From Campylobacterales bacterium (GTDB lineage: Bacteria > Campylobacterota > Campylobacteria > Campylobacterales > JALSKU01), in contig JALUBK010000046.1 of the NCBI GenBank assembly GCA_027044945.1, positions 1 through 63,141 on the forward strand: 63,141 nt of DNA, given 5' to 3'. Positions 37,745-46,613 of the stretch are shown piece after piece. The position numbers were made by a program, and so were the translations under genes. Positions within the stretch are counted from its first letter, which is position 1, and every line of letters starts with the position of its first letter. A model generated the notes under the pieces. The model saw only the letters and a list, made by a program, of their open reading frames with translations. It was not told where the DNA came from and did not search any database.

Positions 37745-38015
37745 TTTGAGTTAAAATATTTCCTGTCAATTCAATATATAAATTATTTGCTCTTTCATTT
37801 ACTTTATCTTGATTATTTGAAATATAATTTGCCAAAACAATATCACTGTCTTCATCTTTTTCTATCATTTCTTCTATCATAAGTTCCATAGCTGCTGTTC
37901 TTGTAATATTATTGGCAAGTTCATTTTTTACCAAATTTTTATTTGCATTATAAACAATATCAAAAAATTTATCTTCAGGCTTTCCGCCAAATATATCTTC
38001 ATCTTCTAACCACAT
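37737..38015 (-). CDS. DUF2018 family protein
   Basis: A 92-residue helical acidic protein matching DUF2018, a family restricted to Campylobacterota. DKFFDIVYNANKNLVKNELAN and AMELMIEEMIEKDED are the conserved helices. The Helicobacter pylori HP0242 structure, from memory of this family, is a dimer with an interlocked (knotted) fold. Function is unknown. ATG with AAGGA upstream; an inverted repeat separates it from the RND gene. Confidence 0.8.
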   Translation of the reverse strand: MWLEDEDIFGGKPEDKFFDIVYNANKNLVKNELANNITRTAAMELMIEEMIEKDEDSDIVLANYISNNQDKVNERANNLYIELTGNILTQNE

Positions 38016-38029
38016 AAATCTTCCTTTAA

Positions 38030-38059
38030 AAATAAGATAATATGAATTATATCTTATTT
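38030..38059. terminator. AT-rich inverted repeat at the end of the RND gene
   Basis: Ten-base arms AAATAAGATA (38030-38039) and TATCTTATTT (38050-38059) with a ten-base loop. On the minus strand it contains the RND stop codon and is followed by further T residues, as a weak intrinsic terminator would be. It also contains a GATATAAT that could be the -10 box of the DUF2018 gene. With only two G/C pairs the stem is of doubtful strength. Confidence 0.45.
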
Positions 38060-41000
38060 CACCCTATATATTACTGAATACAAAATAGGAACATAAAACA
38101 GATTTAATATCGTAGACCAAGCAACTCCAAATCCAAGAGCTACTGCCATTGGTTGCAAAATAACTGATTGACCAGAAGGAAAAAACATAAGTGTAATAAG
38201 ACCTAAAACTGTTGTAATAGATGTCAAAAATATAGGTCTTAATCTCATCGAAGACAAAACAGCTATTTTATGTAAATCTTTATTGTTTTTAATAAAGTCA
38301 ATCATAACAATGCCATCATTTACAACAACTCCACTAAGCCCCACAAGACCTAAAAGTCCAGGCATTGTCATATTTAATCCTAAAATAATATTACCTATAT
38401 AGACTCCTAAAATAGAAAGAGGTATTGTGCTTAAAACAATAAGGGACAAAATAGCTGAATTAAACATCCACACAAGTGCTATAAAAATTAAAAAGATTGC
38501 TATAATTCCAGCCTCAGCCATCTCTTTTTGAATTTGATTATCAGATTTTTGTTCCCCTTTTATATAAATTTTTACACCAAGTTTTTTAACTTTTTTAAAA
38601 GTTGTTTGCATATTTCTCAAAAATTCAGATGAAGTTAATTTTTTCTTATTTAATGAGCCATAAACAGTTCTTATTCTTTCTCCATTATCTTTAAAAATTT
38701 CAGTATAACTAGGTTTAAAAATAAAATCAACAACTTCTTTCAATCGAACTCTTTTGTTTGTTTTAGGTATATCAATAATAAAATTCTTTATCTTGGAAAA
38801 ATTATCTTTATTAATCATTTCAGATTTTATTTTTATTAAATCTCCATCTTTAAACATTTGCCCTATTTCTCTTTTTTGAAAAAAATCTCTCAATATAGAA
38901 GAAATAATAGCTTCATTAAATCCTAAACTTTGTCCATATTTATTTACTCTTAATTTTAATTCTCTTTCCCCAGTTAACATATCATCACTAACATTAAAAA
39001 CTCCATCTATTTTATTCATTTTTTGTTCGATTAATTTGATCGCTTTTTTAATATTATCTGTTTTACCTGCAAGAGAAATTTCTATATCACTTTTAATTAT
39101 TCCTGCTTGAGGAACTACAATGTTAAATTCTTCATAAGATTTATTTTTAGCTATATTTTTTGTAATTTTTTTTATAACTTTAGCTATTTCTCTAGCACTA
39201 TGAGTTCTTTTCATGTCACTATTATCATATTCTGGAGAAAGATAAGGATTAATATATTTATTAAAAAAATTACTTGGTTTTCTTTCGTGCAAATTTACAA
39301 ATATTTGAAAATTATTTTCAGCTATATCAGGTCTAAATTTATTATCAAGTTCCATGCCTGTTATAGATGTAATAGAGGCCACATCATTTTTTGATAATTT
39401 TTTTAATAATATTTTTTCTACTTTTGTTACCAATTTTTGTGTTTGCAAAAGATTGTTATTTACATTTACTTTCCCTTTAATAAAAATTTGAGTGGTATCA
39501 AAATCAGGAAAAAGTTGAAATTTACTATATTTTACTAAATAAAAAGTCAAAAATACAGTAGGAATTAAAAAAATCATAAGTGCTGTTTTTTTATTTTTTA
39601 AAGAAATAAGCATAATTTTAGCATAAATTTTTTTAGAAAAATTCCAGAATCTTTTTGTTCTATCTTTTTGCTTATGGACTTTCAAAAAATCTTTCGCATG
39701 TAAAGGCAAAAAGAAAAAAGCCTCAAAAAGAGAACTTAAAAGTAAAACAGATATCATAATAGGCACTATTTTAATAAAAGCTCCCATTTCTCCACTCATA
39801 AGCAAAAGTGGTAAAAAAGCAAAAATAGTTGTAGAAGTCGATGTTAAAACGGCAGGAAACATTTCACTTGCACCTTTTATTGCTGCGGTTTTGCTATCGT
39901 CTCCATTTTCTAAATGCCTATATATGTTTTCCGAAACAACTATAGCTTCATCTACTAACATACCAAGTGCCATTAAAACTCCAAGCAAGGAAAGCATATT
40001 TAATGAATATCCCAACATTTTAGTAGCTATCAATCCAATCATGAAGCTAACAGGTATTCCTATACCAACAACAAAAGCTATTCTTCCATTGACAAAAATA
40101 TAAACCGCAAGCATTACCATAATAATTCCAAAAATAATATTGGATATGACAACATTAAGACGATTTCTTATCCATACAGATGTATCAGCATATGTATTAA
40201 AATCATAATTTTTATATTGTTTTTTATAAACTTTAAGTAAATTTTTTATTTTTTTAACAAGCTTAATAGCATCACCATTTTTAGCTTTTTGAATATTTAT
40301 TGATATATTAGGATTTCCATTAAAATGAGAAACTTCGTTCAGATCACTCAATTTAAAAGATACTTTTGCTATATCTTTTATTCTAATTTTTTTACCATTT
40401 ATATCAATAATACTGTTTTTAATATCATTTAATTTTTTTTCACCATTAATAGTGCTTACATATAGATGATTACCTTTTTGTTTTATTGTTCCTATCGGAA
40501 AAATTGAGCTAAGCTCAGACAATGCAGATATAACAGATGATTGATTTAATCCATAGGCTAAAAGTTTTTGATTGTTTATATCAAAAACAAGTTCTGTGTC
40601 TGCATTACCTCTTATAGATATATTATTAAGATTTGGTATTTCAAATAATTTATTTTTTAAATTTTTTGCCAAATCCAACATATTTTTTCTTGAAGCTGTT
40701 TTAGAAGATATAGCTACAGTTATTAATGGAAAACTCTTTTTAAGTATTCTTGCAGTTGGCTCATTCATGTCGCTTGGAAGATATCTTCTTTGATTACTGA
40801 TAACATCTTTTACATCATTCAACATATCAACTACTTGAGTTCCACTTTTAAGATCAACTTTGATACTAAAAAAACCATTTTTTATAGTAGTTACAATATC
40901 ACTTACACCACTAAGATTTTTAATTCCATCTTCTATATTTGTAACGACTAATTTATCAAGTATATCAGGACTAGCACCAGCATAAGAGCCTGTAATAATT

Positions 41001-41140
41001 ATGGCATCAAGTGTGGATGAAGGAAATATCTCTTTTGGAATTTTATTATATGAAAAGATAGAAAGAATTAACAAAAAAATTAAAAAAATATGATTTAAAA
41101 TCGGTCTATCAATGCTAAAAGCTATAAATTTTTTTATCAT
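38054..41140 (-). CDS. RND superfamily efflux transporter permease
   Basis: A 1028-residue AcrB-like inner-membrane pump. There is one helix at the N-terminus, two large periplasmic loops and a repeated set of helices. The proton-relay helix reads GMLVDEAIVVSENI, with D-E where AcrB has D-D, and the matching helix in the second half reads VVVNDGIVMIDF, without AcrB's lysine, a pattern seen in several non-AcrB subgroups. No membrane-fusion or outer-membrane partner gene is adjacent, so its substrates are unknown. It starts seven bases after the ftsL-like gene and so may be co-transcribed with rsmH-ftsL. Confidence 0.92.
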   Translation of the reverse strand: MIKKFIAFSIDRPILNHIFLIFLLILSIFSYNKIPKEIFPSSTLDAIIITGSYAGASPDILDKLVVTNIEDGIKNLSGVSDIVTTIKNGFFSIKVDLKSGTQVVDMLNDVKDVISNQRRYLPSDMNEPTARILKKSFPLITVAISSKTASRKNMLDLAKNLKNKLFEIPNLNNISIRGNADTELVFDINNQKLLAYGLNQSSVISALSELSSIFPIGTIKQKGNHLYVSTINGEKKLNDIKNSIIDINGKKIRIKDIAKVSFKLSDLNEVSHFNGNPNISINIQKAKNGDAIKLVKKIKNLLKVYKKQYKNYDFNTYADTSVWIRNRLNVVISNIIFGIIMVMLAVYIFVNGRIAFVVGIGIPVSFMIGLIATKMLGYSLNMLSLLGVLMALGMLVDEAIVVSENIYRHLENGDDSKTAAIKGASEMFPAVLTSTSTTIFAFLPLLLMSGEMGAFIKIVPIMISVLLLSSLFEAFFFLPLHAKDFLKVHKQKDRTKRFWNFSKKIYAKIMLISLKNKKTALMIFLIPTVFLTFYLVKYSKFQLFPDFDTTQIFIKGKVNVNNNLLQTQKLVTKVEKILLKKLSKNDVASITSITGMELDNKFRPDIAENNFQIFVNLHERKPSNFFNKYINPYLSPEYDNSDMKRTHSAREIAKVIKKITKNIAKNKSYEEFNIVVPQAGIIKSDIEISLAGKTDNIKKAIKLIEQKMNKIDGVFNVSDDMLTGERELKLRVNKYGQSLGFNEAIISSILRDFFQKREIGQMFKDGDLIKIKSEMINKDNFSKIKNFIIDIPKTNKRVRLKEVVDFIFKPSYTEIFKDNGERIRTVYGSLNKKKLTSSEFLRNMQTTFKKVKKLGVKIYIKGEQKSDNQIQKEMAEAGIIAIFLIFIALVWMFNSAILSLIVLSTIPLSILGVYIGNIILGLNMTMPGLLGLVGLSGVVVNDGIVMIDFIKNNKDLHKIAVLSSMRLRPIFLTSITTVLGLITLMFFPSGQSVILQPMAVALGFGVAWSTILNLFYVPILYSVIYRVK

Positions 41141-41147
41141 TTCAATC

Positions 41148-41450
41148 CTAAAAAATTGTATCTAAAACTTGATTTTTAAACTTGATATATTCCAATTTTC
41201 GTTTTAGCATTATATTTTCTTCTTTTAATATATTATACTCATTGTATAGTTTACTTATATCTCTGCTATTATAATAAATTTCATTTTTTAGGTAAATTTT
41301 AGGCAATATTATAAAAAGAACACTAAAAAGCACTAAAAAAACACTAAATAATAATTTGATGTTTAAATTTTTTTCACTTTTTCCTCTGCTATGCTCTACT
41401 TCATCAAGCAAATCATATTTAACATTTTTTTTATCTTTAATCTTTTTCAA
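41148..41450 (-). CDS. ftsL: FtsL-like bitopic membrane protein
   Basis: A 100-residue protein with a basic cytoplasmic N-terminus (1-30), one membrane helix (about 31-51) and a periplasmic coiled coil (about 58-96, ISKLYNEYNILKEENIMLKRKLEYIKFKNQVL). This layout, directly after rsmH, is that of the divisome protein FtsL. FtsL is poorly conserved in sequence, so the call rests on topology and position. TTG start inside the last 14 bases of rsmH. Confidence 0.65.
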   Translation of the reverse strand: MKKIKDKKNVKYDLLDEVEHSRGKSEKNLNIKLLFSVFLVLFSVLFIILPKIYLKNEIYYNSRDISKLYNEYNILKEENIMLKRKLEYIKFKNQVLDTIF

Positions 41451-42348
41451 TATTAAAAACTCTCATTTTGGCACTTCTGCTTCTTGGATTATTTTTTATC
41501 TCATTGCTTGTAGGAACAATAGGTTTTTTTGTTAAAATTTGACCAATAGAATGATTGTTTCCGCAAGTGCATTTATAAGCACCAACAGAACAAATACAAC
41601 TTTTTTGCCATTCTTTAAATGTTCTTTTCACAATTCTATCTTCCAAAGAATGAAATGATATAATAGCCACTTTGCAATTATTTAAAGATGATTTTTCTAT
41701 TGATTTTAGCAATTTATTCAATTCTCCCAATTCATCATTTACTTCTATTCTAATAGCTTGAAATACTAATGTTGCAGAATGTATTCTTCCTCTTTTTTTA
41801 AAATTTTTTTCGATTGCCTGTGATAATTCTCTAGCACTTACAAAAGGTCTATTTTTACATATAATATCTGCTACTTTTTTATATTCTCGTATTTCGCCAT
41901 ATTCTCTAAAAATATCTTCTAACTGTTTTTTTGAATAAGAATTTACAACTTCAGCTGCACTTAGTGGATTGCTTTGATCCATTCTCATGTCAAGAACATC
42001 GCAATCAAATCCAAAACCTCTATCTTTTTTATCTAATTGCAAAGATGATACTCCAATATCAGCTAAAATACCTTTTATCTTTTTATTTTGATATTTTTGC
42101 ACAACATTAGAAAATTTATCATTTTCAAATATTACTCTTTCTTGAAATTTTTTAAGTCTTTTTTTTGAAAACTCTATAGCTTCTTTATCCTGATCTATGC
42201 CTATAATTTTAATATTTTTATTATATTTTAATAATGCTTCGCTATGCCCTCCATATCCAAGAGTGCAATCAATAATATATCCTTCTTTTATATCACCTAA
42301 TACTCCAACAACTTCATTTAGTAAAACTGGTATATGAGGACTTTTCAA
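41437..42348 (-). CDS. rsmH: 16S rRNA (cytosine1402-N4)-methyltransferase RsmH
   Basis: MraW-type methylase: HIPVLLNEVV start, SAM loop CTLGYGGHSEALL, DIGVSSLQLDKKDRGF, and ISFHSLEDRIVKRTF, all diagnostic. Length 303 is typical. TTG start with AAAGG six bases upstream and a GATATAAT promoter (listed) just before it. Bacteria often place it first in the division/cell-wall cluster, and here ftsL follows while ftsA/ftsZ are close by on the other strand. Confidence 0.97.
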   Translation of the reverse strand: MKSPHIPVLLNEVVGVLGDIKEGYIIDCTLGYGGHSEALLKYNKNIKIIGIDQDKEAIEFSKKRLKKFQERVIFENDKFSNVVQKYQNKKIKGILADIGVSSLQLDKKDRGFGFDCDVLDMRMDQSNPLSAAEVVNSYSKKQLEDIFREYGEIREYKKVADIICKNRPFVSARELSQAIEKNFKKRGRIHSATLVFQAIRIEVNDELGELNKLLKSIEKSSLNNCKVAIISFHSLEDRIVKRTFKEWQKSCICSVGAYKCTCGNNHSIGQILTKKPIVPTSNEIKNNPRSRSAKMRVFNIEKD

Positions 42349-42371
42349 ATGTAGCCTTTTATTTTTTTATA

Positions 42372-42377
42372 ATTATA
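42372..42377 (-). promoter_or_regulatory. Promoter -10 box of rsmH
   Basis: TATAAT on the minus strand, in a TTGATATAATTAT context, 23 bases before the TTG start. It would place the transcript start near 42365. No -35 is apparent. Confidence 0.5.
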
Positions 42378-42388
42378 TCAAAAAAATC

Positions 42389-43690
42389 TTATGATAACAA
42401 TTCTTTTATACCATCAAATGCAACTTTCATCATTTTGTCAATCTCTTCAAAAGTTATAATGTATGGAGGCATAAAATATATTACATTCCCAAGCGGTCTT
42501 AGTAAAACTCCGTGTTTCAATCCATATTCATAAATCTTTAAACCTATTCTTTCTGTTGCACTATATCCTTTGATTGTAATAGCAGCTATCATACCTGTTT
42601 GTCTAATACTTTCAACATTTTCCAAATTTAAGAAATTTTGTAATTTTTTATTTATATATTCACTTTTTTCTCTATTTTTTTCAATAATATTTTCATTTTC
42701 AAAAATATCAAGCACTGCATTTGCCGCAGAACAAGAAAGAGCATTTCCTGTATATGAATGAGAATGCAAAAAAGATTTGTTTAAATTATAATCACAATAA
42801 AAACCATCATATATTTTTTGGCTCAGCATGACAACAGACAAAGGAAGATATCCACCTGTGATACCTTTGCTAAGTGCCATAAAATCAGGCTCTATATCAG
42901 CACTTTGTATTGCAAACATATTTCCTGTTCTTCCAAAACCCACAGCAATTTCATCTGCTATAAAATGTATATCGAATTCTTTACACAACTGATAAGAAAG
43001 TTTCAAAAACAATGGAGAATACATATGCATTCCTCCAGCACATTGAACAAGAGGCTCAACAATAAAAGCTGAAATTTCATTTGCTCTTTTTTCAAAAAGT
43101 TTTCTTAATTTATTAGCTGCCTCAATAGATGCTTCATCACTTTTATCAATGGGCACTTCTGTTTTAATTGTTTTTATCAAAATTTCTTTATAACTTTCTT
43201 TATATATACCCAAATCTCCTAAAGATAATGCACCTATTGTTTCTCCATGATAAGCATTTGTTAGTGAAACAAAATATGGTTTTGTTTTACCTCTATTTTT
43301 GTTATAATGAAAACTCATTTTAATAGCAACTTCTATTGCACTAGAACCATTATCAGCATAAAAACATTTTGTTAGATTTTTTGGTGTTAGCTTTACAAGT
43401 CTTTCTGATAACCTTACTATGGGTTCATGAGTAAAACCTGCAAAAATAACATGCTCTAATGATTGAAGTTGTTCTATAATTTTTTGATTTATATATGGAT
43501 TTCTATGACCAAATAAATTTACCCACCAAGAACTAATAGCATCAATATATTTATTTCCGTCAAAATCTTCAAGATAAACACCTTTTGCACTTTTAATTGG
43601 AATTAAAGGAAGTCTTTCATGATCTTTCATTTGTGTGCAAGGATGCCATATATTACTCAAATCTCTATTTTTTAAAGACAAATTATCCAT
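42389..43690 (-). CDS. bioA: Adenosylmethionine-8-amino-7-oxononanoate aminotransferase
   Basis: PLP enzyme making 7,8-diaminopelargonate in biotin synthesis. The 433-residue protein has IWHPCTQMKDHE, AISSWWVNLFGHRNP, the aspartate block FIADEIAVGFGRTG and the PLP lysine in LSKGITGGYLPLS. I choose ATG 43690, with GGAGG about six bases upstream; a longer frame starting at 43828 would run through the promoter and the divergent gene. No other bio gene is in the window. Confidence 0.96.
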   Translation of the reverse strand: MDNLSLKNRDLSNIWHPCTQMKDHERLPLIPIKSAKGVYLEDFDGNKYIDAISSWWVNLFGHRNPYINQKIIEQLQSLEHVIFAGFTHEPIVRLSERLVKLTPKNLTKCFYADNGSSAIEVAIKMSFHYNKNRGKTKPYFVSLTNAYHGETIGALSLGDLGIYKESYKEILIKTIKTEVPIDKSDEASIEAANKLRKLFEKRANEISAFIVEPLVQCAGGMHMYSPLFLKLSYQLCKEFDIHFIADEIAVGFGRTGNMFAIQSADIEPDFMALSKGITGGYLPLSVVMLSQKIYDGFYCDYNLNKSFLHSHSYTGNALSCSAANAVLDIFENENIIEKNREKSEYINKKLQNFLNLENVESIRQTGMIAAITIKGYSATERIGLKIYEYGLKHGVLLRPLGNVIYFMPPYIITFEEIDKMMKVAFDGIKELLS

Positions 43691-43769
43691 ATTTAACCTC
43701 CTATTTATAATAAATAATATAGAATTATAACCAAATTTGTTTATACAATATAAAAATAGAGGATTTTTA
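43691..43769. promoter_or_regulatory. Divergent promoter region, bioA / ppiD
   Basis: Minus strand: TATAAT at 43729-43724, with bioA starting 34 bases later. Plus strand: TACAAT at 43744-43749, then an AGAGGA site before the ppiD ATG. The outward boxes lie only 15 bases apart, so the two polymerases could not occupy them together. Confidence 0.5.
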
Positions 43770-45233
43770 ATGATTACTTGGATGCAAAAACATAGAAAAT
43801 ATCTTGTTGTTACTATTTGGATTAGCACTATTGCTTTTGTCGGAGCAGGATTTGTTGGATGGGGAGCATATAGCTATAATTCAAAAAAATCTGGAGCGGT
43901 AGCAACTGTCGGAAATGTAAAAATAACAAAAACAGAATTAAATAGAGAATATACAAATATCTATAATTTTTATCAAGAAAAAACTAATAATGCCTTAACT
44001 GAAGAAAAAGCCAAAAAAATTGGGCTTCAAAAAATAGCTTTTGAAAAACTTGTTGATGATGCATTATTGTTAAATTATGCACATCAGATTGGATTAACAA
44101 CATTGGACAGTGAAGTCGAACAAGCCCTTGAAAACACAAAAGCTTTTCAAAAAAATGGAGTTTTTAACAAAGATCAATATTATAGAATTTTACAAAGTGT
44201 TGATTTATTGCCAAAAGATTATGAAAATTCATTAAGAAAAGAGATAACACTCAACAAACTTGATGCTTTATTGCATCTTCCTCAAACTCCATTAGAAATT
44301 GAAGTTTTTGGTGCTTCTTTATTTATGCAAGATAAATTAATAACAAAAATCATAACCATAAGCAATTCAAATATAAAAATAACCAACAATCAACTTAAAA
44401 AATATTGGGAACAAAATAAAAAATCATATTTAACAACAAAATCATATAAACTAGGTATTATAAAAATTCCAGTATCTTTTATAGAAGTTGACGAAAATGA
44501 AAGCAAACAATACTATAAAATACATAGATATGATTATACAAACAAAGATGGAAAAATAGAAAGTTTTAAAGATGCAAAAAATAAAATTATACAAGATGTT
44601 CAATTTAAAAAAGGAAAATTATTTGCACTCAAAAAATATCTCGCACTCAAAGAAGAAAAAATTACTCCTGACGAAAATATAACCATAACAATCAATAACA
44701 ATATATATCCTCAAAATAAATTAAAAATGGCTAATGTTGGAAAAGTTCTAAAACCTTTTAAAGTAAAAGATGCTTATGTTATTGCAAAACTTTTAAAAAT
44801 AAATAATCCTAAAACAATGACTTTCAAAGAAGCAAAAAAATATGTAAAACAAGATTATATTCAAGAATTAAAAATGAATTTATTAAAAAAAGATGCAGAG
44901 AAAAATTTAAAATCTTGGACAAAAGGAACAAATATAGGTTTTGTAAGTAGAGATGATATAAAAAAGATAAAAGGATTAAATGAAATAGAAGCCATAAATT
45001 TCTTAAATCAAGTTTTTAACTCAAACAAAAAAAGCGGATACGAAATATTTGCCAATAAAGCTATTATATATAAAGTTTTGGAACAAAAGTTGCTTGATAA
45101 AAATAAGCTTAAAACTTACAAAAAATTTTTAAGTGGGGATGTCAAAAATATTAAAGCAGAAGAGATAAAACAAAAATTAATTAAATTTTTGAAAAATAAA
45201 TACAAAATAACAAGTTATTATAAAGGACTATAG
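43770..45233 (+). CDS. ppiD: PpiD/SurA-type periplasmic chaperone with one membrane anchor
   Basis: A 487-residue protein with an N-terminal membrane helix (about 11-34) and the SurA_N-type domain (about 45-200, VATVGNVKITKTELNREYTNIYNFYQ). The centre, where PpiD carries a parvulin prolyl isomerase domain, is hard to recognise and may be degenerate; a helical C-terminus follows. It would assist outer-membrane or secreted protein folding. ATG 43770 chosen for its AGAGGA site; the frame also opens earlier at 43737. It ends one base before ftsA. In Campylobacter the same triplet with ftsA-ftsZ occurs. Confidence 0.85.
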   Translation: MITWMQKHRKYLVVTIWISTIAFVGAGFVGWGAYSYNSKKSGAVATVGNVKITKTELNREYTNIYNFYQEKTNNALTEEKAKKIGLQKIAFEKLVDDALLLNYAHQIGLTTLDSEVEQALENTKAFQKNGVFNKDQYYRILQSVDLLPKDYENSLRKEITLNKLDALLHLPQTPLEIEVFGASLFMQDKLITKIITISNSNIKITNNQLKKYWEQNKKSYLTTKSYKLGIIKIPVSFIEVDENESKQYYKIHRYDYTNKDGKIESFKDAKNKIIQDVQFKKGKLFALKKYLALKEEKITPDENITITINNNIYPQNKLKMANVGKVLKPFKVKDAYVIAKLLKINNPKTMTFKEAKKYVKQDYIQELKMNLLKKDAEKNLKSWTKGTNIGFVSRDDIKKIKGLNEIEAINFLNQVFNSNKKSGYEIFANKAIIYKVLEQKLLDKNKLKTYKKFLSGDVKNIKAEEIKQKLIKFLKNKYKITSYYKGL

Positions 45234-45234
45234 T

Positions 45235-46602
45235 TTGAGTAAAACCATTTTAGGCATAGATATCGGCTCAACCAAAATATGTGCAATTATTGCTCAAAAA
45301 AACAGTGAATCTATAAAAATAGTCGGTAGTGGTCTTGTCAAATCAAAAGGTATTAAAAAAGGCATCATAACAAATATAGAACTTGCCTCTAAAACTATAA
45401 AAGATGCTTTGGAAGAAGCCAAAAAAGTTGCCGGAACCAATATAGATCAAGTTATTATTTCTATTTCTGGAACATACACAAAAAGTGTTGAAAGTTATGG
45501 TGTAGTCAATATTCCAGATAAAGATATAGGAATTAAAGAGATAAATCGAGTCATGATGATGGCTGACCACAATGCAAATATACCAAATGATTACGAAAGA
45601 ATACATCTTCTTCCATATAATTTTAAAGTAGATAATCAAGAATTTATAGATGATCCTCTTGGAATGAATGGAAATAGACTAGAAGTTCATGTTCATATTA
45701 TAATAGCTCAAAAAACTTCACTCAACAATTTAAAAAAAGCTGTAGAATTGGCAGGAATCAAGATTGATAATATTGTTTTAACAAGTTATGCTTCAAGTCT
45801 TGCAGTTTTAAATGAAGATGAAAAAGAGTTGGGAGCTGGAGTTATCGATATAGGAGGAGCTACTTGTAACTTGGCTATTAATGCAAACAATAGCATAAGA
45901 TATAATGATTTTTTAGGAGTTGGGTCAAATAATATAACTAACGACTTGTCTATGGCTCTTCATACTCCACTAAGTGCTGCGGAAGAAGTAAAACTAAAGT
46001 ATGGATCTTTAAAAAAAATCAGTAGCGAACTTATAGAATTACCTCTTATAGGGGATGATAATCACACAAACGAAGTTTCTCTTGAAATAGTTTCAAATGT
46101 TATATATGCTAGGGTTGAAGAAACACTTATGATACTTGCAAAATCCATAGATGAAAGTGGCTTTAAAGATCAAATTGGAGCTGGTATTATTTTGACTGGA
46201 GGTTTTACAAAATTGGAAGGCTTAAGGGAATTAGCAGTAGCGATATTTGATAATATGCCAGTGAGAATAGCTAAACCGAAAAATTTAAGCGGAATGTTTG
46301 AAGCTTTAAAAGATCCAATTTATTCAACAGCTGTCGGACTTGTCCTTTATGGTGGGGGTTGCTTTACACCTTATGAAATAGATTCAAACAAAAAATTAAG
46401 ATATAAAAATGAAATCATGGAAGTATCACAAAATATACAAAATATTATTGAAGAAACACAAGAGGTAAAGCTTGAAACAAAATTAAAAAAAGACGATATT
46501 ACTAATATTAAAAAAATAAAAATAAAAAACGAAAATAAATTTAAAAATAAATTTAAAAATGAAATTTCTAAATTTTGGAATACTGTAACACAACTATTTT
46601 GA
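45235..46602 (+). CDS. ftsA: Cell division protein FtsA
   Basis: Actin-fold protein tethering FtsZ to the membrane. GIDIGSTKICAIIA is the phosphate-1 loop, GAGVIDIGGATCNLAI phosphate-2, and GAGIILTGGFTKLEGL the adenosine motif. A 60-residue lysine/asparagine-rich linker leads to a C-terminal amphipathic helix (ISKFWNTVTQLF) for membrane binding. TTG start with AAGGA seven bases upstream. The linker DNA contains two copies of a 12-base repeat (46534-46557). Confidence 0.96.
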   Translation: MSKTILGIDIGSTKICAIIAQKNSESIKIVGSGLVKSKGIKKGIITNIELASKTIKDALEEAKKVAGTNIDQVIISISGTYTKSVESYGVVNIPDKDIGIKEINRVMMMADHNANIPNDYERIHLLPYNFKVDNQEFIDDPLGMNGNRLEVHVHIIIAQKTSLNNLKKAVELAGIKIDNIVLTSYASSLAVLNEDEKELGAGVIDIGGATCNLAINANNSIRYNDFLGVGSNNITNDLSMALHTPLSAAEEVKLKYGSLKKISSELIELPLIGDDNHTNEVSLEIVSNVIYARVEETLMILAKSIDESGFKDQIGAGIILTGGFTKLEGLRELAVAIFDNMPVRIAKPKNLSGMFEALKDPIYSTAVGLVLYGGGCFTPYEIDSNKKLRYKNEIMEVSQNIQNIIEETQEVKLETKLKKDDITNIKKIKIKNENKFKNKFKNEISKFWNTVTQLF

Positions 46603-46613
46603 GGAGTATATAA

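Noticed and set aside
43691-43828. Longer N-terminus of BioA
   Set aside because: It would run through the promoter region and into ppiD; ATG 43690 has a strong GGAGG site and the normal N-terminus.
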